From a virus, in IMG/VR virus record IMGVR_UViG_3300043420_002024, positions 1 to 52,865 of that record: a DNA stretch of 52,865 nucleotides; one strand, given 5' to 3'. Made by a program: the position numbers and the translations under genes. A model generated the notes under the pieces. It searched no databases and had not been told where the DNA came from. It saw nothing but the letters and a program-made list of their open reading frames with translations. Below, piece after piece: positions 16,361 to 24,948 of this stretch (within the stretch, counting starts at the first letter, position 1; every line of letters starts with the position of its first letter).

Positions 16361-17203
16361 ATGAATATTTTAGTAACAGGATCAAGAGGATTATTAGGTA
16401 AAGAATTATCACGACAACTTAAAGAAAAGTATGGTTACAATATATACGAAATAAACAGAAGTAACTGCGATTTACTAAACTTTGAATCCGTAAAAGATTT
16501 TTTTGTTAACACAGACACTAAATATGATTTAGTTTTACACACAGCAATTGAAGGTGGAAGAAGAACAAAAAAAGATGAAGAAGTAATAGTTTATAGAAAT
16601 ATTTTGATGTTATACAATTTATTGTCTTTTCAAAATTACTATCAATGCATAATCTCTTTTGGCTCTGGCGCTGAATTAGACAGAAGATATGACGTTAATC
16701 CAATGTCCATCAACAGATATCCAGTTGACCCATATGGTTTGTCTAAAAGCGTAATAGATAAAATGTCTTTAGTAGAAGAAAAACTATGTAATTTTAGAAT
16801 TTATAATTGTTTTGGGGTTAACGAACAGCCTGACAGAATGATTAGATCTAATGTGAACAAATATATCAACAAAGAAAATATAGTTATTCACCAAAATAGA
16901 ACAATGGACTTTTTTTATATTGATGACTTAATAAAGCTTATTGATTATTTTATTACGAGTAATAACATACCAAAAGTTTTCGATTGTTGTTATAAAACAA
17001 AAACAACCTTGTTAGATATAGCAAATATCATTAATAATTTAGATGAACACAAAGTAGAAGTCATACACAATAAAGAAGAAGATTTTCATATAAGCTGTTC
17101 GAATAAAGATTTTTATGGTCAATATGTGGAAACCCATATTCCATATATCGGCTTAGAACAAGGAATTCGTGAAATGTACAACCATTTTAAAAAGGCAAAT
17201 TAA
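16361..17203 (+). CDS. NAD(P)-dependent SDR, RmlD/fucose-synthase-like
   Basis: 280 residues. An N-terminal VTGSRGLLGKEL loop, a SFGSGAE segment supplying the Ser, and DPYGLSK supplying the Tyr-x3-Lys pair define an extended SDR. Members of this group reduce a 4-keto group, with or without epimerisation, at the last step of a deoxysugar pathway. In the yersiniose pathway a reductase follows the ThDP step, and this gene could play that part. It is divergent from the SDRs at 7415 and 11017, so it is not a recent duplicate. Confidence 0.76.
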   Translation: MNILVTGSRGLLGKELSRQLKEKYGYNIYEINRSNCDLLNFESVKDFFVNTDTKYDLVLHTAIEGGRRTKKDEEVIVYRNILMLYNLLSFQNYYQCIISFGSGAELDRRYDVNPMSINRYPVDPYGLSKSVIDKMSLVEEKLCNFRIYNCFGVNEQPDRMIRSNVNKYINKENIVIHQNRTMDFFYIDDLIKLIDYFITSNNIPKVFDCCYKTKTTLLDIANIINNLDEHKVEVIHNKEEDFHISCSNKDFYGQYVETHIPYIGLEQGIREMYNHFKKAN

Positions 17204-17207
17204 TTAA

Positions 17208-18521
17208 ATGAGAAACAATATAACATTCTGTATCGCTTCAGCAAAAAATGAAAAAGAATATACTAAACTATTGATTAAGTCTTTAACAGAAAACACAAAA
17301 ATAGAAGATCATGAAATATTAGTTTTTATTGATAGCGATAATCAAAATACTTATGAAGATTTGTTAGAAATAAAAAAGACTTTAACAAACCTCAAAGTAC
17401 ACAGAAACACAAAAAAATTTCCAGTTGGCGGTCAAAGAAATGTGTCGATAATGTTTAATGCTGCAGCAAATGACATAGTCTGTTATTTGCAGTCAGACAT
17501 GGTGGCTGGAAAGAATTTAGATAAATACATATTAGAATCAATAACCGAAAATTCGGTAGTGTGTTGCACAAGAATAGAGCCTCCTGTTCATCCAGATGGG
17601 CCAGAAAAGATTGTTGAAAACTTTGGCTTTGACACTAACGATTTTCAATATGGTGCTTTTCAAGATTTTGTTGCAGAACTACAATCAAAAGACAAGCCTA
17701 ATACTTTGGGTCATTTCGCACCTTTTGCTGTACACAAAAAAACATGGTTTGATAAATTGGGGGGTTTTGATACTCAATTTAGATGCTCTAGAGAAGACTC
17801 TGATACTATATTAAGAATGCGCTTAAATAATATAGATATGATACAATCTTGGAAAGCTTATGTTTATCATTTCACTTGTGTGTCTTCCAGAGGAAAAGAT
17901 TGGTTTCGTCCCCAAAAAGATAAAAATATAGAATACCAAAATCAATTACAGGTATTAGCTGATGAAGAAGAATTAAAAAGGTATGTTAGAAAATGGGGTT
18001 TTTTTGGCCACGAACCACAACCAATATACAACATTGGAATGCATATAGAAATTGATAAGTTTGTTAATTTTCAAATATTAGAATTTATAGAAGTTTATGT
18101 AAAAACACTATATTTAAATAGTCCTGAAATTACAGAAGAATTAAAGAGAAGAATTGTTTTTAATGCTGAATATTATTCTAATCTAAGATGGAATTATTCT
18201 ACAGAATATTGGAATAACGTTAAGTATTTATTTAATCAAGATGATTTTGTAGACCATATACAATATGCAAAAAATGATGAAAATCTAAAAAACGATATAA
18301 TCATATCGGCTAAATATTCTGAAATAGAAGAAAATTTTGATAAAGATTTGTCGAGTTTTATTGCAAGCCTCAACTCTTATGTTCATCAAAAACCTTTAGG
18401 TGTTTACCCAATCTTTCCGTTTAATGTCAAAATCAAAAACAAAATAGACATGTCAAACTTATACAAAAAGGTCAAAAATACTGACATTTTGTTAGATTCT
18501 GATGAGTTTGTATTTTCTTGA
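17208..18521 (+). CDS. Family 2 glycosyltransferase with C-terminal extension
   Basis: 437 residues. The GT-A fold starts with NITFCIASAKNE, and the nucleotide-binding acidic motif is in YLQSDMV (about residue 104). FDTQFRCSREDSDTILRMRL resembles the GT2 acceptor/ED region. The last 200 residues are a mostly helical extension with many Asn, Tyr and Glu and no recognised family. It closes the cluster and ends eight bases before the -35 of promoter P2. Confidence 0.77.
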   Translation: MRNNITFCIASAKNEKEYTKLLIKSLTENTKIEDHEILVFIDSDNQNTYEDLLEIKKTLTNLKVHRNTKKFPVGGQRNVSIMFNAAANDIVCYLQSDMVAGKNLDKYILESITENSVVCCTRIEPPVHPDGPEKIVENFGFDTNDFQYGAFQDFVAELQSKDKPNTLGHFAPFAVHKKTWFDKLGGFDTQFRCSREDSDTILRMRLNNIDMIQSWKAYVYHFTCVSSRGKDWFRPQKDKNIEYQNQLQVLADEEELKRYVRKWGFFGHEPQPIYNIGMHIEIDKFVNFQILEFIEVYVKTLYLNSPEITEELKRRIVFNAEYYSNLRWNYSTEYWNNVKYLFNQDDFVDHIQYAKNDENLKNDIIISAKYSEIEENFDKDLSSFIASLNSYVHQKPLGVYPIFPFNVKIKNKIDMSNLYKKVKNTDILLDSDEFVFS

Positions 18522-18528
18522 AACAGGC

Positions 18529-18556
18529 TTGACGCATTAACTGTTTTGCGTATAAT
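18529..18556 (+). promoter_or_regulatory. Sigma70-like promoter P2
   Basis: TTGACG at 18529-18534, 16-base spacer, and a perfect TATAAT at 18551-18556 followed by AGTA. It is the best promoter match in the window. It drives the small ORF at 18622 and the ribonucleotide reductase operon. The core -35 and -10 hexamers, spacer length and downstream AGTA closely match the promoter at 34527. Confidence 0.78.
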
Positions 18557-18621
18557 AGTACATCTAGCCTAGATTATCGAACAAAAACGATATCTATATT
18601 GTGGAATTTTTGGTGGTGTAT

Positions 18622-18765
18622 ATGGTAGTAAAGGTTCTGTTTTATATATCGTTGTTGTACAATCTATATCTATCTTTTGTAGACCCAAATATGATTATTA
18701 ATCCGTATGACGCAACGATTACCCTAGGTCTACTTCATCTGATAAACAAAAAAGAAAATAAATAG
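18622..18765 (+). CDS. Small 47-residue ORF in the reductase leader
   Basis: ATG at 18622 to TAG at 18763-18765. The peptide has a hydrophobic N-terminal half (VLFYISLLYNLYLSFV) followed by DPNMIINPYDATITLGLLHL and a basic tail. GGTGG at 18611-18615 could serve as a weak ribosome-binding site. The stop overlaps the AGGAGA site of the reductase gene, so translating it would end exactly at the next start region. In such A+T-rich sequence a 47-codon open frame is notable but not decisive. It may be a small membrane protein or a leader peptide. A 7-base inverted repeat (GTAGACC at 18679, GGTCTAC at 18727) lies inside it. Confidence 0.5.
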   Translation: MVVKVLFYISLLYNLYLSFVDPNMIINPYDATITLGLLHLINKKENK

Positions 18766-18773
18766 GAGAAAAT

Positions 18774-20969
18774 ATGTCCGCTCTGCAAGAACTTCAAAAT
18801 TATACATTTGTTAGTAAATATGCTCGTTGGATTGAAGCTAAGAAAAGAAGAGAAACATGGAAAGAAGCAGTTGAACGAGTAAAGGGTATGATGCTTACAA
18901 AGTATGCAGAATTTGATATCAATCAAGATATCGATTGGGCCTATGATTTAATGTACAAAAAGAAAGTTCTTGGCAGTCAGAGAGCATTGCAGTTTGGCGG
19001 AGAGCCTATTCTTAAAAGACACGCAAAAATTTATAATTGCACAAGCTCTTATTGTGATCGTCTCAGATTTTTCCAAGAATGCTTTTGGTTGCTTCTTTGT
19101 GGAAGCGGTACGGGTTTTAGTGTTCAAAAACATCATGTCTCAAAATTGCCAAAATTGCGACACGATCCACAAAAAGGTCGCGGGGTGAAACATGTTATCG
19201 AAGATAGTATTGAAGGTTGGGCAGATGCTCTTGGTGTGCTTCTTACTTCTTACTTTGATAGACCTAGTGATGACCGCTTTAAGCATTATCAAAATTGTAA
19301 TATAGTATTTGATTACTCAGAAATCAGAGAAAAAGGAGCTCCCTTAAGTTCTGGTGTTGGAAAAGCTCCAGGTTATGAGCCTCTTGCTAATGGTCTCGAA
19401 AAAATAAGAGCTTTGCTAGATAGGTGTGTTGCCAATAAGCAAGAAAAATTACGGCCAATTGATGCTTATGATATTGTTATGCATAGTAGTGATGCCGTAT
19501 TGTCAGGCGGTGTTCGCCGCTCTGCGTCATTAGCTTTATTTAGTCCGGACGACGAAGAAATGGCTAAGGCTAAAACAGGTAATTGGTTTGTCGATAATCC
19601 ACAAAGAGCACGAAGTAACAACTCGGCACTTCTTCTCAAAAACGAGACTACTTATGAGCAATTTGCTGCGCTCATGGAGAGCGTAAAAGAGTTTGGAGAG
19701 CCTGGATTTATCTGGAGCGAATCAAAAGATATGATCTTTAATCCATGCGTAGAAATTGGCATGTGGCCTGTTGATGAAGACACAGGGGAATCTGGATGGC
19801 AAGGATGTAATCTTTCTACCATTAATTGTTCTTCCCTAGCAGACGAAGAAGATTTTTATGAAAGATGTCGTGCCGCAGCCATTATCGGTACTCTTCAAGC
19901 TGGATTTACAAATCTAGATTATCTTGGAGATATAAGCAAAAAGATTTTTGACAGAGAAGCTCTTTTGGGGGTTTCTTTAACGGGTATCATGGAGAAGCCC
20001 GACCTAGTTTTAAGCGACAAAGTTTTAAAGAAGGGTGCGGAAATCGCCGTAAAAACTAATAAAGAATTTGCCGATAAAATCCGAATTAATCAAGCAGCAA
20101 GAGTAACATGTCTAAAGCCTGAAGGAACATCGAGTTCTATGCTTGGTACTAGTTCGGGTATTCATCCACATCATGCTAAAAGATATATTCGTCATGTGCA
20201 AGCAAATGTTCTAGAAGCACCTTATGGATATTTTAAAAGCTATAATCCGCAAGCTTGTGAAAAAAGCTCTTGGTCCGCAAATGATACTGACGAAGTAATT
20301 AAATTTCCAATAGAAGTGCCAGACGGATCAAAATTAAAAAATCAACTACCGGCGGTTGACATGCTTAATGTGGTTAAAAATACACAAGTGCATTGGGTAA
20401 ATTCTGGCAAAAACAAAAATCTATGTACGCAACAATATTTAAGCCATAATGTTAGCAATACTGTTACAGTAAAACCTGACGAATGGGAGGAAGTAACCAA
20501 ATTCATCTATAAAAATCGTCAATACTATGCTGGAATTAGCCTTATTCCACAGAGCGGAGATAAAGATTATCCACAAGCTCCTTTTACAACTGTCTATACA
20601 AGCAGAGAAATAGTAAAAGAATACGGAGACGCTTCTCTGTGGTGCTCCGGATTAATTGAGTTGGCTTTACAAAATTTTGACAAAAACTTATGGGCGGCTT
20701 GTGATTATGTAACATTAAACCAGTCCAAAGACAGTGATCCCGAATCAAAGCTTTATTTCATGACTAAAATGAAAAATTTTGCCGGTAAATATTTTGAAGG
20801 AGATATCAAAAGATTAACCTATTGTATGAAAGATGTTTATAACTGGAAAATATATTGCGATCTACAAGATAGTTTCAATAAAGTTGATTATACACAACTA
20901 TCAGAATCAGAGGACAATACTACTGGCATAGAGGAAATTAGTTGTGCTGGCGGCGCTTGTCTAATTTAG
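18774..20969 (+). CDS. nrdJ: Adenosylcobalamin-dependent (class II) ribonucleotide reductase
   Basis: 731 residues, the size of the monomeric Lactobacillus RTPR type (739). It reduces ribonucleotides to deoxyribonucleotides using a B12-generated thiyl radical. Cys325-x-Glu327 in NPCVEI is the thiyl/acid pair, Cys89 and Cys345 fit the redox pair, and Cys724-x4-Cys729 at the C-terminus is the swinging re-reduction pair. The C325-C345 loop is longer than the 11-residue spacing I recall for RTPR. FWLLLCGSGTGFSVQ and HPHHAKRYIRHVQ are family-typical. It has a strong AGGAGA site after promoter P2. By eye it is less A+T-rich than the sugar genes. No small subunit is needed. Confidence 0.9.
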   Translation: MSALQELQNYTFVSKYARWIEAKKRRETWKEAVERVKGMMLTKYAEFDINQDIDWAYDLMYKKKVLGSQRALQFGGEPILKRHAKIYNCTSSYCDRLRFFQECFWLLLCGSGTGFSVQKHHVSKLPKLRHDPQKGRGVKHVIEDSIEGWADALGVLLTSYFDRPSDDRFKHYQNCNIVFDYSEIREKGAPLSSGVGKAPGYEPLANGLEKIRALLDRCVANKQEKLRPIDAYDIVMHSSDAVLSGGVRRSASLALFSPDDEEMAKAKTGNWFVDNPQRARSNNSALLLKNETTYEQFAALMESVKEFGEPGFIWSESKDMIFNPCVEIGMWPVDEDTGESGWQGCNLSTINCSSLADEEDFYERCRAAAIIGTLQAGFTNLDYLGDISKKIFDREALLGVSLTGIMEKPDLVLSDKVLKKGAEIAVKTNKEFADKIRINQAARVTCLKPEGTSSSMLGTSSGIHPHHAKRYIRHVQANVLEAPYGYFKSYNPQACEKSSWSANDTDEVIKFPIEVPDGSKLKNQLPAVDMLNVVKNTQVHWVNSGKNKNLCTQQYLSHNVSNTVTVKPDEWEEVTKFIYKNRQYYAGISLIPQSGDKDYPQAPFTTVYTSREIVKEYGDASLWCSGLIELALQNFDKNLWAACDYVTLNQSKDSDPESKLYFMTKMKNFAGKYFEGDIKRLTYCMKDVYNWKIYCDLQDSFNKVDYTQLSESEDNTTGIEEISCAGGACLI

Positions 20970-20993
20970 TATTTTATATCATGAGGTACTCCT

Positions 20994-21722
20994 TTGAGAA
21001 AAAAAAGAATAATCAAAAGTCAAAAATCAAAATTTATAGATATCACAAAAGAAATTTTACCGAAAGTTTATGATGTACAAATTAAAAATAGATTAAAGCC
21101 AAGAACAGAAAACCAGAAAACATTTATTCGTTCTATCGTTGAAAACGATGTTATTTTTTGTCAAGGTCTAGCGGGTTCCGGTAAAACCCATATAGCTATA
21201 GGCATGGCTTTAGAATGGTTATTGGAAGAAAAAATAGATAAAATCATCATTACAAGACCAGTTGTTGAAGCGGGAGAAAAACTTGGTTTTTTACCAGGAA
21301 CAGCAGAAGAAAAATTGCATCCATATTTATTGCCGATATTAGATGAAATTAATCATTTTATTAGTATTCCTGATTATGTTAAGCTAAAAAATGAAAATAA
21401 AATAGAAGTGGTTCCTTTAGGCTTAATGAGAGGCAGAAATTTTCATAATGCCTTTATTGTTGCTGACGAATGTCAAAACGCTAGTTATGATCAATTGAAA
21501 ATGCTTATTACTAGAATTGGAAACGGTAGTAAGATGGTTTTGACAGGGGATGTGGGCCAATCAGATTTGCCTAGACATTTACGAGACGGTTTTGTAAATT
21601 TGATAGATCTGCTACAGGATGTAGAAGGTGTAGGAATTTCGTTTTTAGAATCTTGCGATATAATAAGAAACCCTATTATAAGTAGAATTCTAGAAAAACT
21701 TGAAATATATGAAAAACTATAA
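20994..21722 (+). CDS. phoH: PhoH-family ATPase
   Basis: 242 residues. Walker A is GLAGSGKT at residues 58-65 and Walker B is FIVADECQN. TGDVGQSDLP and the DVEGVGISF tail are family-typical. PhoH proteins are ATPases linked to RNA metabolism and phosphate stress and are widespread in phages, though their phage role is unsettled. The start is TTG at 20994 with GAGG about eight bases upstream; no in-frame ATG fits. It sits between reductase and HNH nuclease genes. Confidence 0.87.
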   Translation: MRKKRIIKSQKSKFIDITKEILPKVYDVQIKNRLKPRTENQKTFIRSIVENDVIFCQGLAGSGKTHIAIGMALEWLLEEKIDKIIITRPVVEAGEKLGFLPGTAEEKLHPYLLPILDEINHFISIPDYVKLKNENKIEVVPLGLMRGRNFHNAFIVADECQNASYDQLKMLITRIGNGSKMVLTGDVGQSDLPRHLRDGFVNLIDLLQDVEGVGISFLESCDIIRNPIISRILEKLEIYEKL

Positions 21723-22287
21723 CCGCAAATGTTTACTATTAAATTCTGATTATTCTCCAATTTCTATAATAGATTGGAAAAAAGCTATTATATGGCATAT
21801 TAAAAGCAAGTTAAATAATTCTTATGGTATAGAAATCATAGATTTCTATGATAACGATTATATTATTTGTCCAAACCAAAAAATGAAAATACCGTCAATA
21901 GCTAAAATAAAAAAATATGTTAAATCATGTCCAGAATCTGTTATTTTCTCTAGAAAAAATGTCTTTTTAAGAGACGATTATACTTGTCAATACTGTGGTC
22001 AAAAAAAAATCATTTCTGAACTTACTTATGATCATGTTATACCAAAATCAAAATGGATTAGAAATAAGTCAGACTCTAATCCTACATCATGGACCAATAT
22101 AGCAACAGCATGTAAGCAATGCAATAGAAGAAAAAGAAATAGAACGCCGGAAGAAGCTAAAATGCCTTTGATCAATCTTCCTTACAAACCAAACAAAAGT
22201 AAAAAATACTTGCCGATACACTGGCATCTATCTAAAATAGATATGACAATACCAGATCAATGGAAAATTTATTTAACAGGAAGGTAA
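21709..22287 (+). CDS. HNH endonuclease
   Basis: 192 residues from ATG 21709, overlapping the PhoH gene by 14 bases. The HNH module has a zinc site (Cys93-x2-Cys96 and Cys135-x2-Cys138), Asp108-His109 in TYDHVIPKS, and Asn130 in SWTNIATACKQCN. The N-terminal domain (KCLLLNSDYSPISIIDWKKA) resembles a common bacterial and phage HNH group. It could be a free-standing homing nuclease or a DNA-processing enzyme. The sequence does not decide. Confidence 0.85.
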   Translation: MKNYNRKCLLLNSDYSPISIIDWKKAIIWHIKSKLNNSYGIEIIDFYDNDYIICPNQKMKIPSIAKIKKYVKSCPESVIFSRKNVFLRDDYTCQYCGQKKIISELTYDHVIPKSKWIRNKSDSNPTSWTNIATACKQCNRRKRNRTPEEAKMPLINLPYKPNKSKKYLPIHWHLSKIDMTIPDQWKIYLTGR

Positions 22288-22288
22288 A

Positions 22289-22627
22289 ATGGAACAAAAC
22301 TTGGCGATAAATAAACTGAATGATATTGCATTAAATGTTTTAAGTCGTGCCGAATATTCCATATTCTTAGACATTATGCAAAAAATACGAGACAGAGCAA
22401 TGGAAAAGATCTCTATCTCAGAAGAGGAAGAAGAAATAAACAAAATTAGATATTCTCACGATATAGAATTATGTCTAAAATATTCAATTTTTAGGAATAA
22501 TACTAAAGGAGAAAGAGTCGAGTTAAAAAAAACTAATAAACACAATTTCTTAGTTAAATGTCCACTACAAAAAGATCCGACAGTTATAATTGATAATATT
22601 GTAGGAGTATTGTCAGGGGAACAATGA
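22289..22627 (+). CDS. Hypothetical protein
   Basis: 112 residues with a good AGGAAGG ribosome-binding site. The N-terminal half is helical and charged (an EEEEEINK run near residues 48-55). The C-terminal part may form strands (NFLVKCPLQKDPTVIIDNIVGVL). No motif is recognised. The position between an HNH nuclease and the recombinase suggests a replication or recombination accessory role, by context only. Confidence 0.6.
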   Translation: MEQNLAINKLNDIALNVLSRAEYSIFLDIMQKIRDRAMEKISISEEEEEINKIRYSHDIELCLKYSIFRNNTKGERVELKKTNKHNFLVKCPLQKDPTVIIDNIVGVLSGEQ

Positions 22628-23037
22628 AATTCATATCAAGATATTCCAACAACAAAGAAGTAACTCCTGCTCAATACATTACGGAGTTAATTTGTGAAAA
22701 AAAGGCTAAATTAGATAATGAAGACCTACATTATAAATTTTGGACCACAAAAAAATGGTCTAAGTTTTACAGAGATCAAATAGCCACAGCTAATAAGCTG
22801 GTTAAAAATTATGATCCGGTAGTAATTGTCAAAGCTTTAAACCACAAAAAAGCCAAAACGCTTTATTCTTTAAGGGCCCCTTTTTTAAAAGACATTTTAA
22901 AAGAAGAACAAATGAAATTTGACACTCAAAATAAAACCCTCACAAAAAAACTAGAAAGAAATAAAGAAGTTACTTTTTCAAAAACAAAAGTTAAAAAAAA
23001 TATCATATCAAAACTTAAGGAACTAGATAATGAGTAG
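22624..23037 (+). CDS. Hypothetical basic protein upstream of the recombinase
   Basis: 137 residues, Lys-rich, largely helical. An N-terminal ordered part (YITELICEKKAKLD, KFWTTKKWSKFYRDQ) is followed by a charged tail. It overlaps the previous gene by four bases and the recombinase gene by eight. It could be a DNA-binding accessory factor such as a mediator for the adjacent recombinase, but no family is recognised and this is only a context guess. Confidence 0.6.
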   Translation: MKFISRYSNNKEVTPAQYITELICEKKAKLDNEDLHYKFWTTKKWSKFYRDQIATANKLVKNYDPVVIVKALNHKKAKTLYSLRAPFLKDILKEEQMKFDTQNKTLTKKLERNKEVTFSKTKVKKNIISKLKELDNE

Positions 23038-24055
23038 CATAACCAAGGATATTACAAAAACATTTGGTGAGAATATTATTCTAACAGGGAATTCTATAAT
23101 TGATACTAAGAATGTCATTATTCCTGTTAGCCCTGTGTTAGATATACTTCTAAACGGAGGAATCCCCGAAGGATCATTTGTGGTTTTAACTGGTCAGCCC
23201 AAATGTGGCAAAACGACAACCTCGTTAGACTTTGCTGCCACAGCACAAAATTTGAAATATGCTTATGGCCCATTCAAAGATGGAAGAGAAGTGTATTATC
23301 TAAACATTGAAGGTAGATTAAAAAAAAGAGACTTACAAGGTATACCACACCTTAATCCAGAAAAATTTCATGTTATTGGATCTCAACAGGGTAAAATTCT
23401 ACACGCAGAAGAATATCTCCAAATCGCAGAAAAATTAATCAACGAAGTTCCTGGATCAGTAGTTATTATAGATAGCTATTCGGCTTTATGTACAGAAGCA
23501 GAAATTACTAGCGATATGAGCAAAATGCAACGTGCTGACGGAGCAAAACTATTAGCAAAATTTTGTAGAAAGGTAGCCAATGTTATTCCTGTTAATAAAA
23601 ATATTGTTATTGGTATTACTCATTTGATGGGCAATCCCACTGGATACGGAGCAGAATTTAAAGAGAAATCTGGTCAAGCAATTGCATACCAAACTGATAT
23701 CAAATTAAGAGCAAAAAAATTTGGTTCTTGGACAGTCGGAAATGATACTGCCCCAATTGGTCAAGAAGTTGATTGGCAGGTCGTATGCTCTGCTTTAGGC
23801 GCTCCGGGAGCAAGTATGACTAGCTATATTAGATATGGTCAGGGTATTGATAAGCATACAGAAATAGTTCAGTTGGCTTCAGATATAGGAATAGTTAACA
23901 AAGCTGGAGCATGGTTTACTTTAACTCATTTGGAAGACACGCCTAAGTTTCAAGGAGCAGAAAAGCTAAGACAATATCTGGTGGAGAATCCTGAGGTCTA
24001 TAATAGCTTGGTTTCTAAAGTTAAAGAAATGATGGGTATAAATAATGCAGACTAG
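23030..24055 (+). CDS. RecA/UvsX-like recombinase
   Basis: 341 residues. Walker A is GQPKCGKTT at residues 55-63, Walker B is VVIIDSYSAL, and the ITHLMGNPTGYG region is consistent with a RecA/RadA-type core with DNA-binding loops. YLNIEGR resembles the RecA EGxFD region, with Glu present. The protein should form filaments on single-stranded DNA and drive strand exchange for repair and recombination-dependent replication. It overlaps its neighbours on both sides and lies next to a nuclease and the replicative helicase. Confidence 0.86.
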   Translation: MSSITKDITKTFGENIILTGNSIIDTKNVIIPVSPVLDILLNGGIPEGSFVVLTGQPKCGKTTTSLDFAATAQNLKYAYGPFKDGREVYYLNIEGRLKKRDLQGIPHLNPEKFHVIGSQQGKILHAEEYLQIAEKLINEVPGSVVIIDSYSALCTEAEITSDMSKMQRADGAKLLAKFCRKVANVIPVNKNIVIGITHLMGNPTGYGAEFKEKSGQAIAYQTDIKLRAKKFGSWTVGNDTAPIGQEVDWQVVCSALGAPGASMTSYIRYGQGIDKHTEIVQLASDIGIVNKAGAWFTLTHLEDTPKFQGAEKLRQYLVENPEVYNSLVSKVKEMMGINNAD

Positions 24056-24446
24056 GGATTTAGATGGAAATTCTAGCCTTTGGTCCTTGACAGGACACAT
24101 GGCTTATGGTATAAATAAGTCAGAGCTTCACATCAGAGCAAGGAAGCTTTTGAACTCAGAATATCCAACGCTTCAAGTATTAGAAGAAGTTCCTATTAAT
24201 CCAAGAAAAGGTTTTACATTATATATGGATTTTTATCTTCCTCTAAAAAAAATGTGCGTAGAAGTTCATGGTGAACAGCATTACAAATTTGTGTCGTTTT
24301 ATCACGGAAATATGGTTAATTTTGTCAAAGCTCAAAAAAGAGATAAAGACAAAAAAGAATGGTGTGAAATAAACGGAATAAAATACATAGCTTTACCCTT
24401 TGATAAAACCGATAAAGAATGGCTTGAGATATTAAATAATGAGTAG
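24045..24446 (+). CDS. VSR/DUF559-like PD-(D/E)XK nuclease
   Basis: 133 residues. The nuclease core reads Asp62 in LYMDFYLP and Glu73 in CVEVHGEQHY, followed by a basic helix (KAQKRDKDKKEW) and a closing strand (IKYIAL). This is the layout of small VSR/DUF559-type endonucleases. It overlaps the recombinase gene by 11 bases and the next gene by eight. Recombination processing or homing are both possible. A distant relative is fused to an HTH at 41096. Confidence 0.72.
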   Translation: MQTRDLDGNSSLWSLTGHMAYGINKSELHIRARKLLNSEYPTLQVLEEVPINPRKGFTLYMDFYLPLKKMCVEVHGEQHYKFVSFYHGNMVNFVKAQKRDKDKKEWCEINGIKYIALPFDKTDKEWLEILNNE

Positions 24447-24936
24447 AACATCAAAAGAAGAAATAGCTTATTGGGATAATTTTTTAGACCAATATGAAAA
24501 TAGTATAGGTTTGCCTATATATCAACAAAATTCATTGCCAGAAGAAGAACTTCAAGACTATTTTACAATGGGTAGAGATAGTTTAGAAAAACTAACCCCA
24601 GAAGACTGCGCTCAAATAGCTTATAGACTAGCTCAATATGCATTTCATGTCCAAAGAACTTTGAATAGAGAAATAGCTAGACATAATTGGGCAGAGGAAA
24701 CCATTAAAGATGTTATCTCAAACGAAATCAATAACTATAAAGGCTATGGTTATGTAGAAAAAAGCTTACAAGCAATTAACAATAACGCAAAAGCAGCGGC
24801 ATTAAACTCTATAAAAAAACACGCCAAACAGAGAATGGATAGGTTAAGTTATTTGGCTAATAATATTAAAAACCTTTCAGATATTTTAATGATGGTCAAC
24901 AAATCAAAAGCAAATATTAAATCATACGGAAACTAA
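24439..24936 (+). CDS. Hypothetical helical protein before the helicase
   Basis: 165 residues, mostly helical and charged, without Cys pairs or membrane segments. Conserved-looking parts include the DFLDQYENSIGLP-like start (residues 11-22) and the middle segment AYRLAQYAFHVQRTLNREIARHN. It lies between a nuclease and the DnaB-like helicase, which is where helicase loaders or single-strand-binding accessory factors are often found. It has no Walker motif, so a DnaC-type loader is not supported. Confidence 0.62.
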   Translation: MSRTSKEEIAYWDNFLDQYENSIGLPIYQQNSLPEEELQDYFTMGRDSLEKLTPEDCAQIAYRLAQYAFHVQRTLNREIARHNWAEETIKDVISNEINNYKGYGYVEKSLQAINNNAKAAALNSIKKHAKQRMDRLSYLANNIKNLSDILMMVNKSKANIKSYGN

Positions 24937-24948
24937 AAAGGAAACAGA

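Noticed and set aside
6792-18521. The whole window as a bacterial O-antigen locus.
   Set aside because: The flanks are a phage-type replisome, phage small proteins and a giant virion-like gene, with continuous overlaps between them; no host flippase, polymerase or housekeeping genes are seen.
18557-18773. Cobalamin riboswitch before the B12-dependent reductase.
   Set aside because: No recognisable B12-box (GCCACTG-like) or the expected multi-helix layout; the region is largely occupied by a 47-codon open frame.
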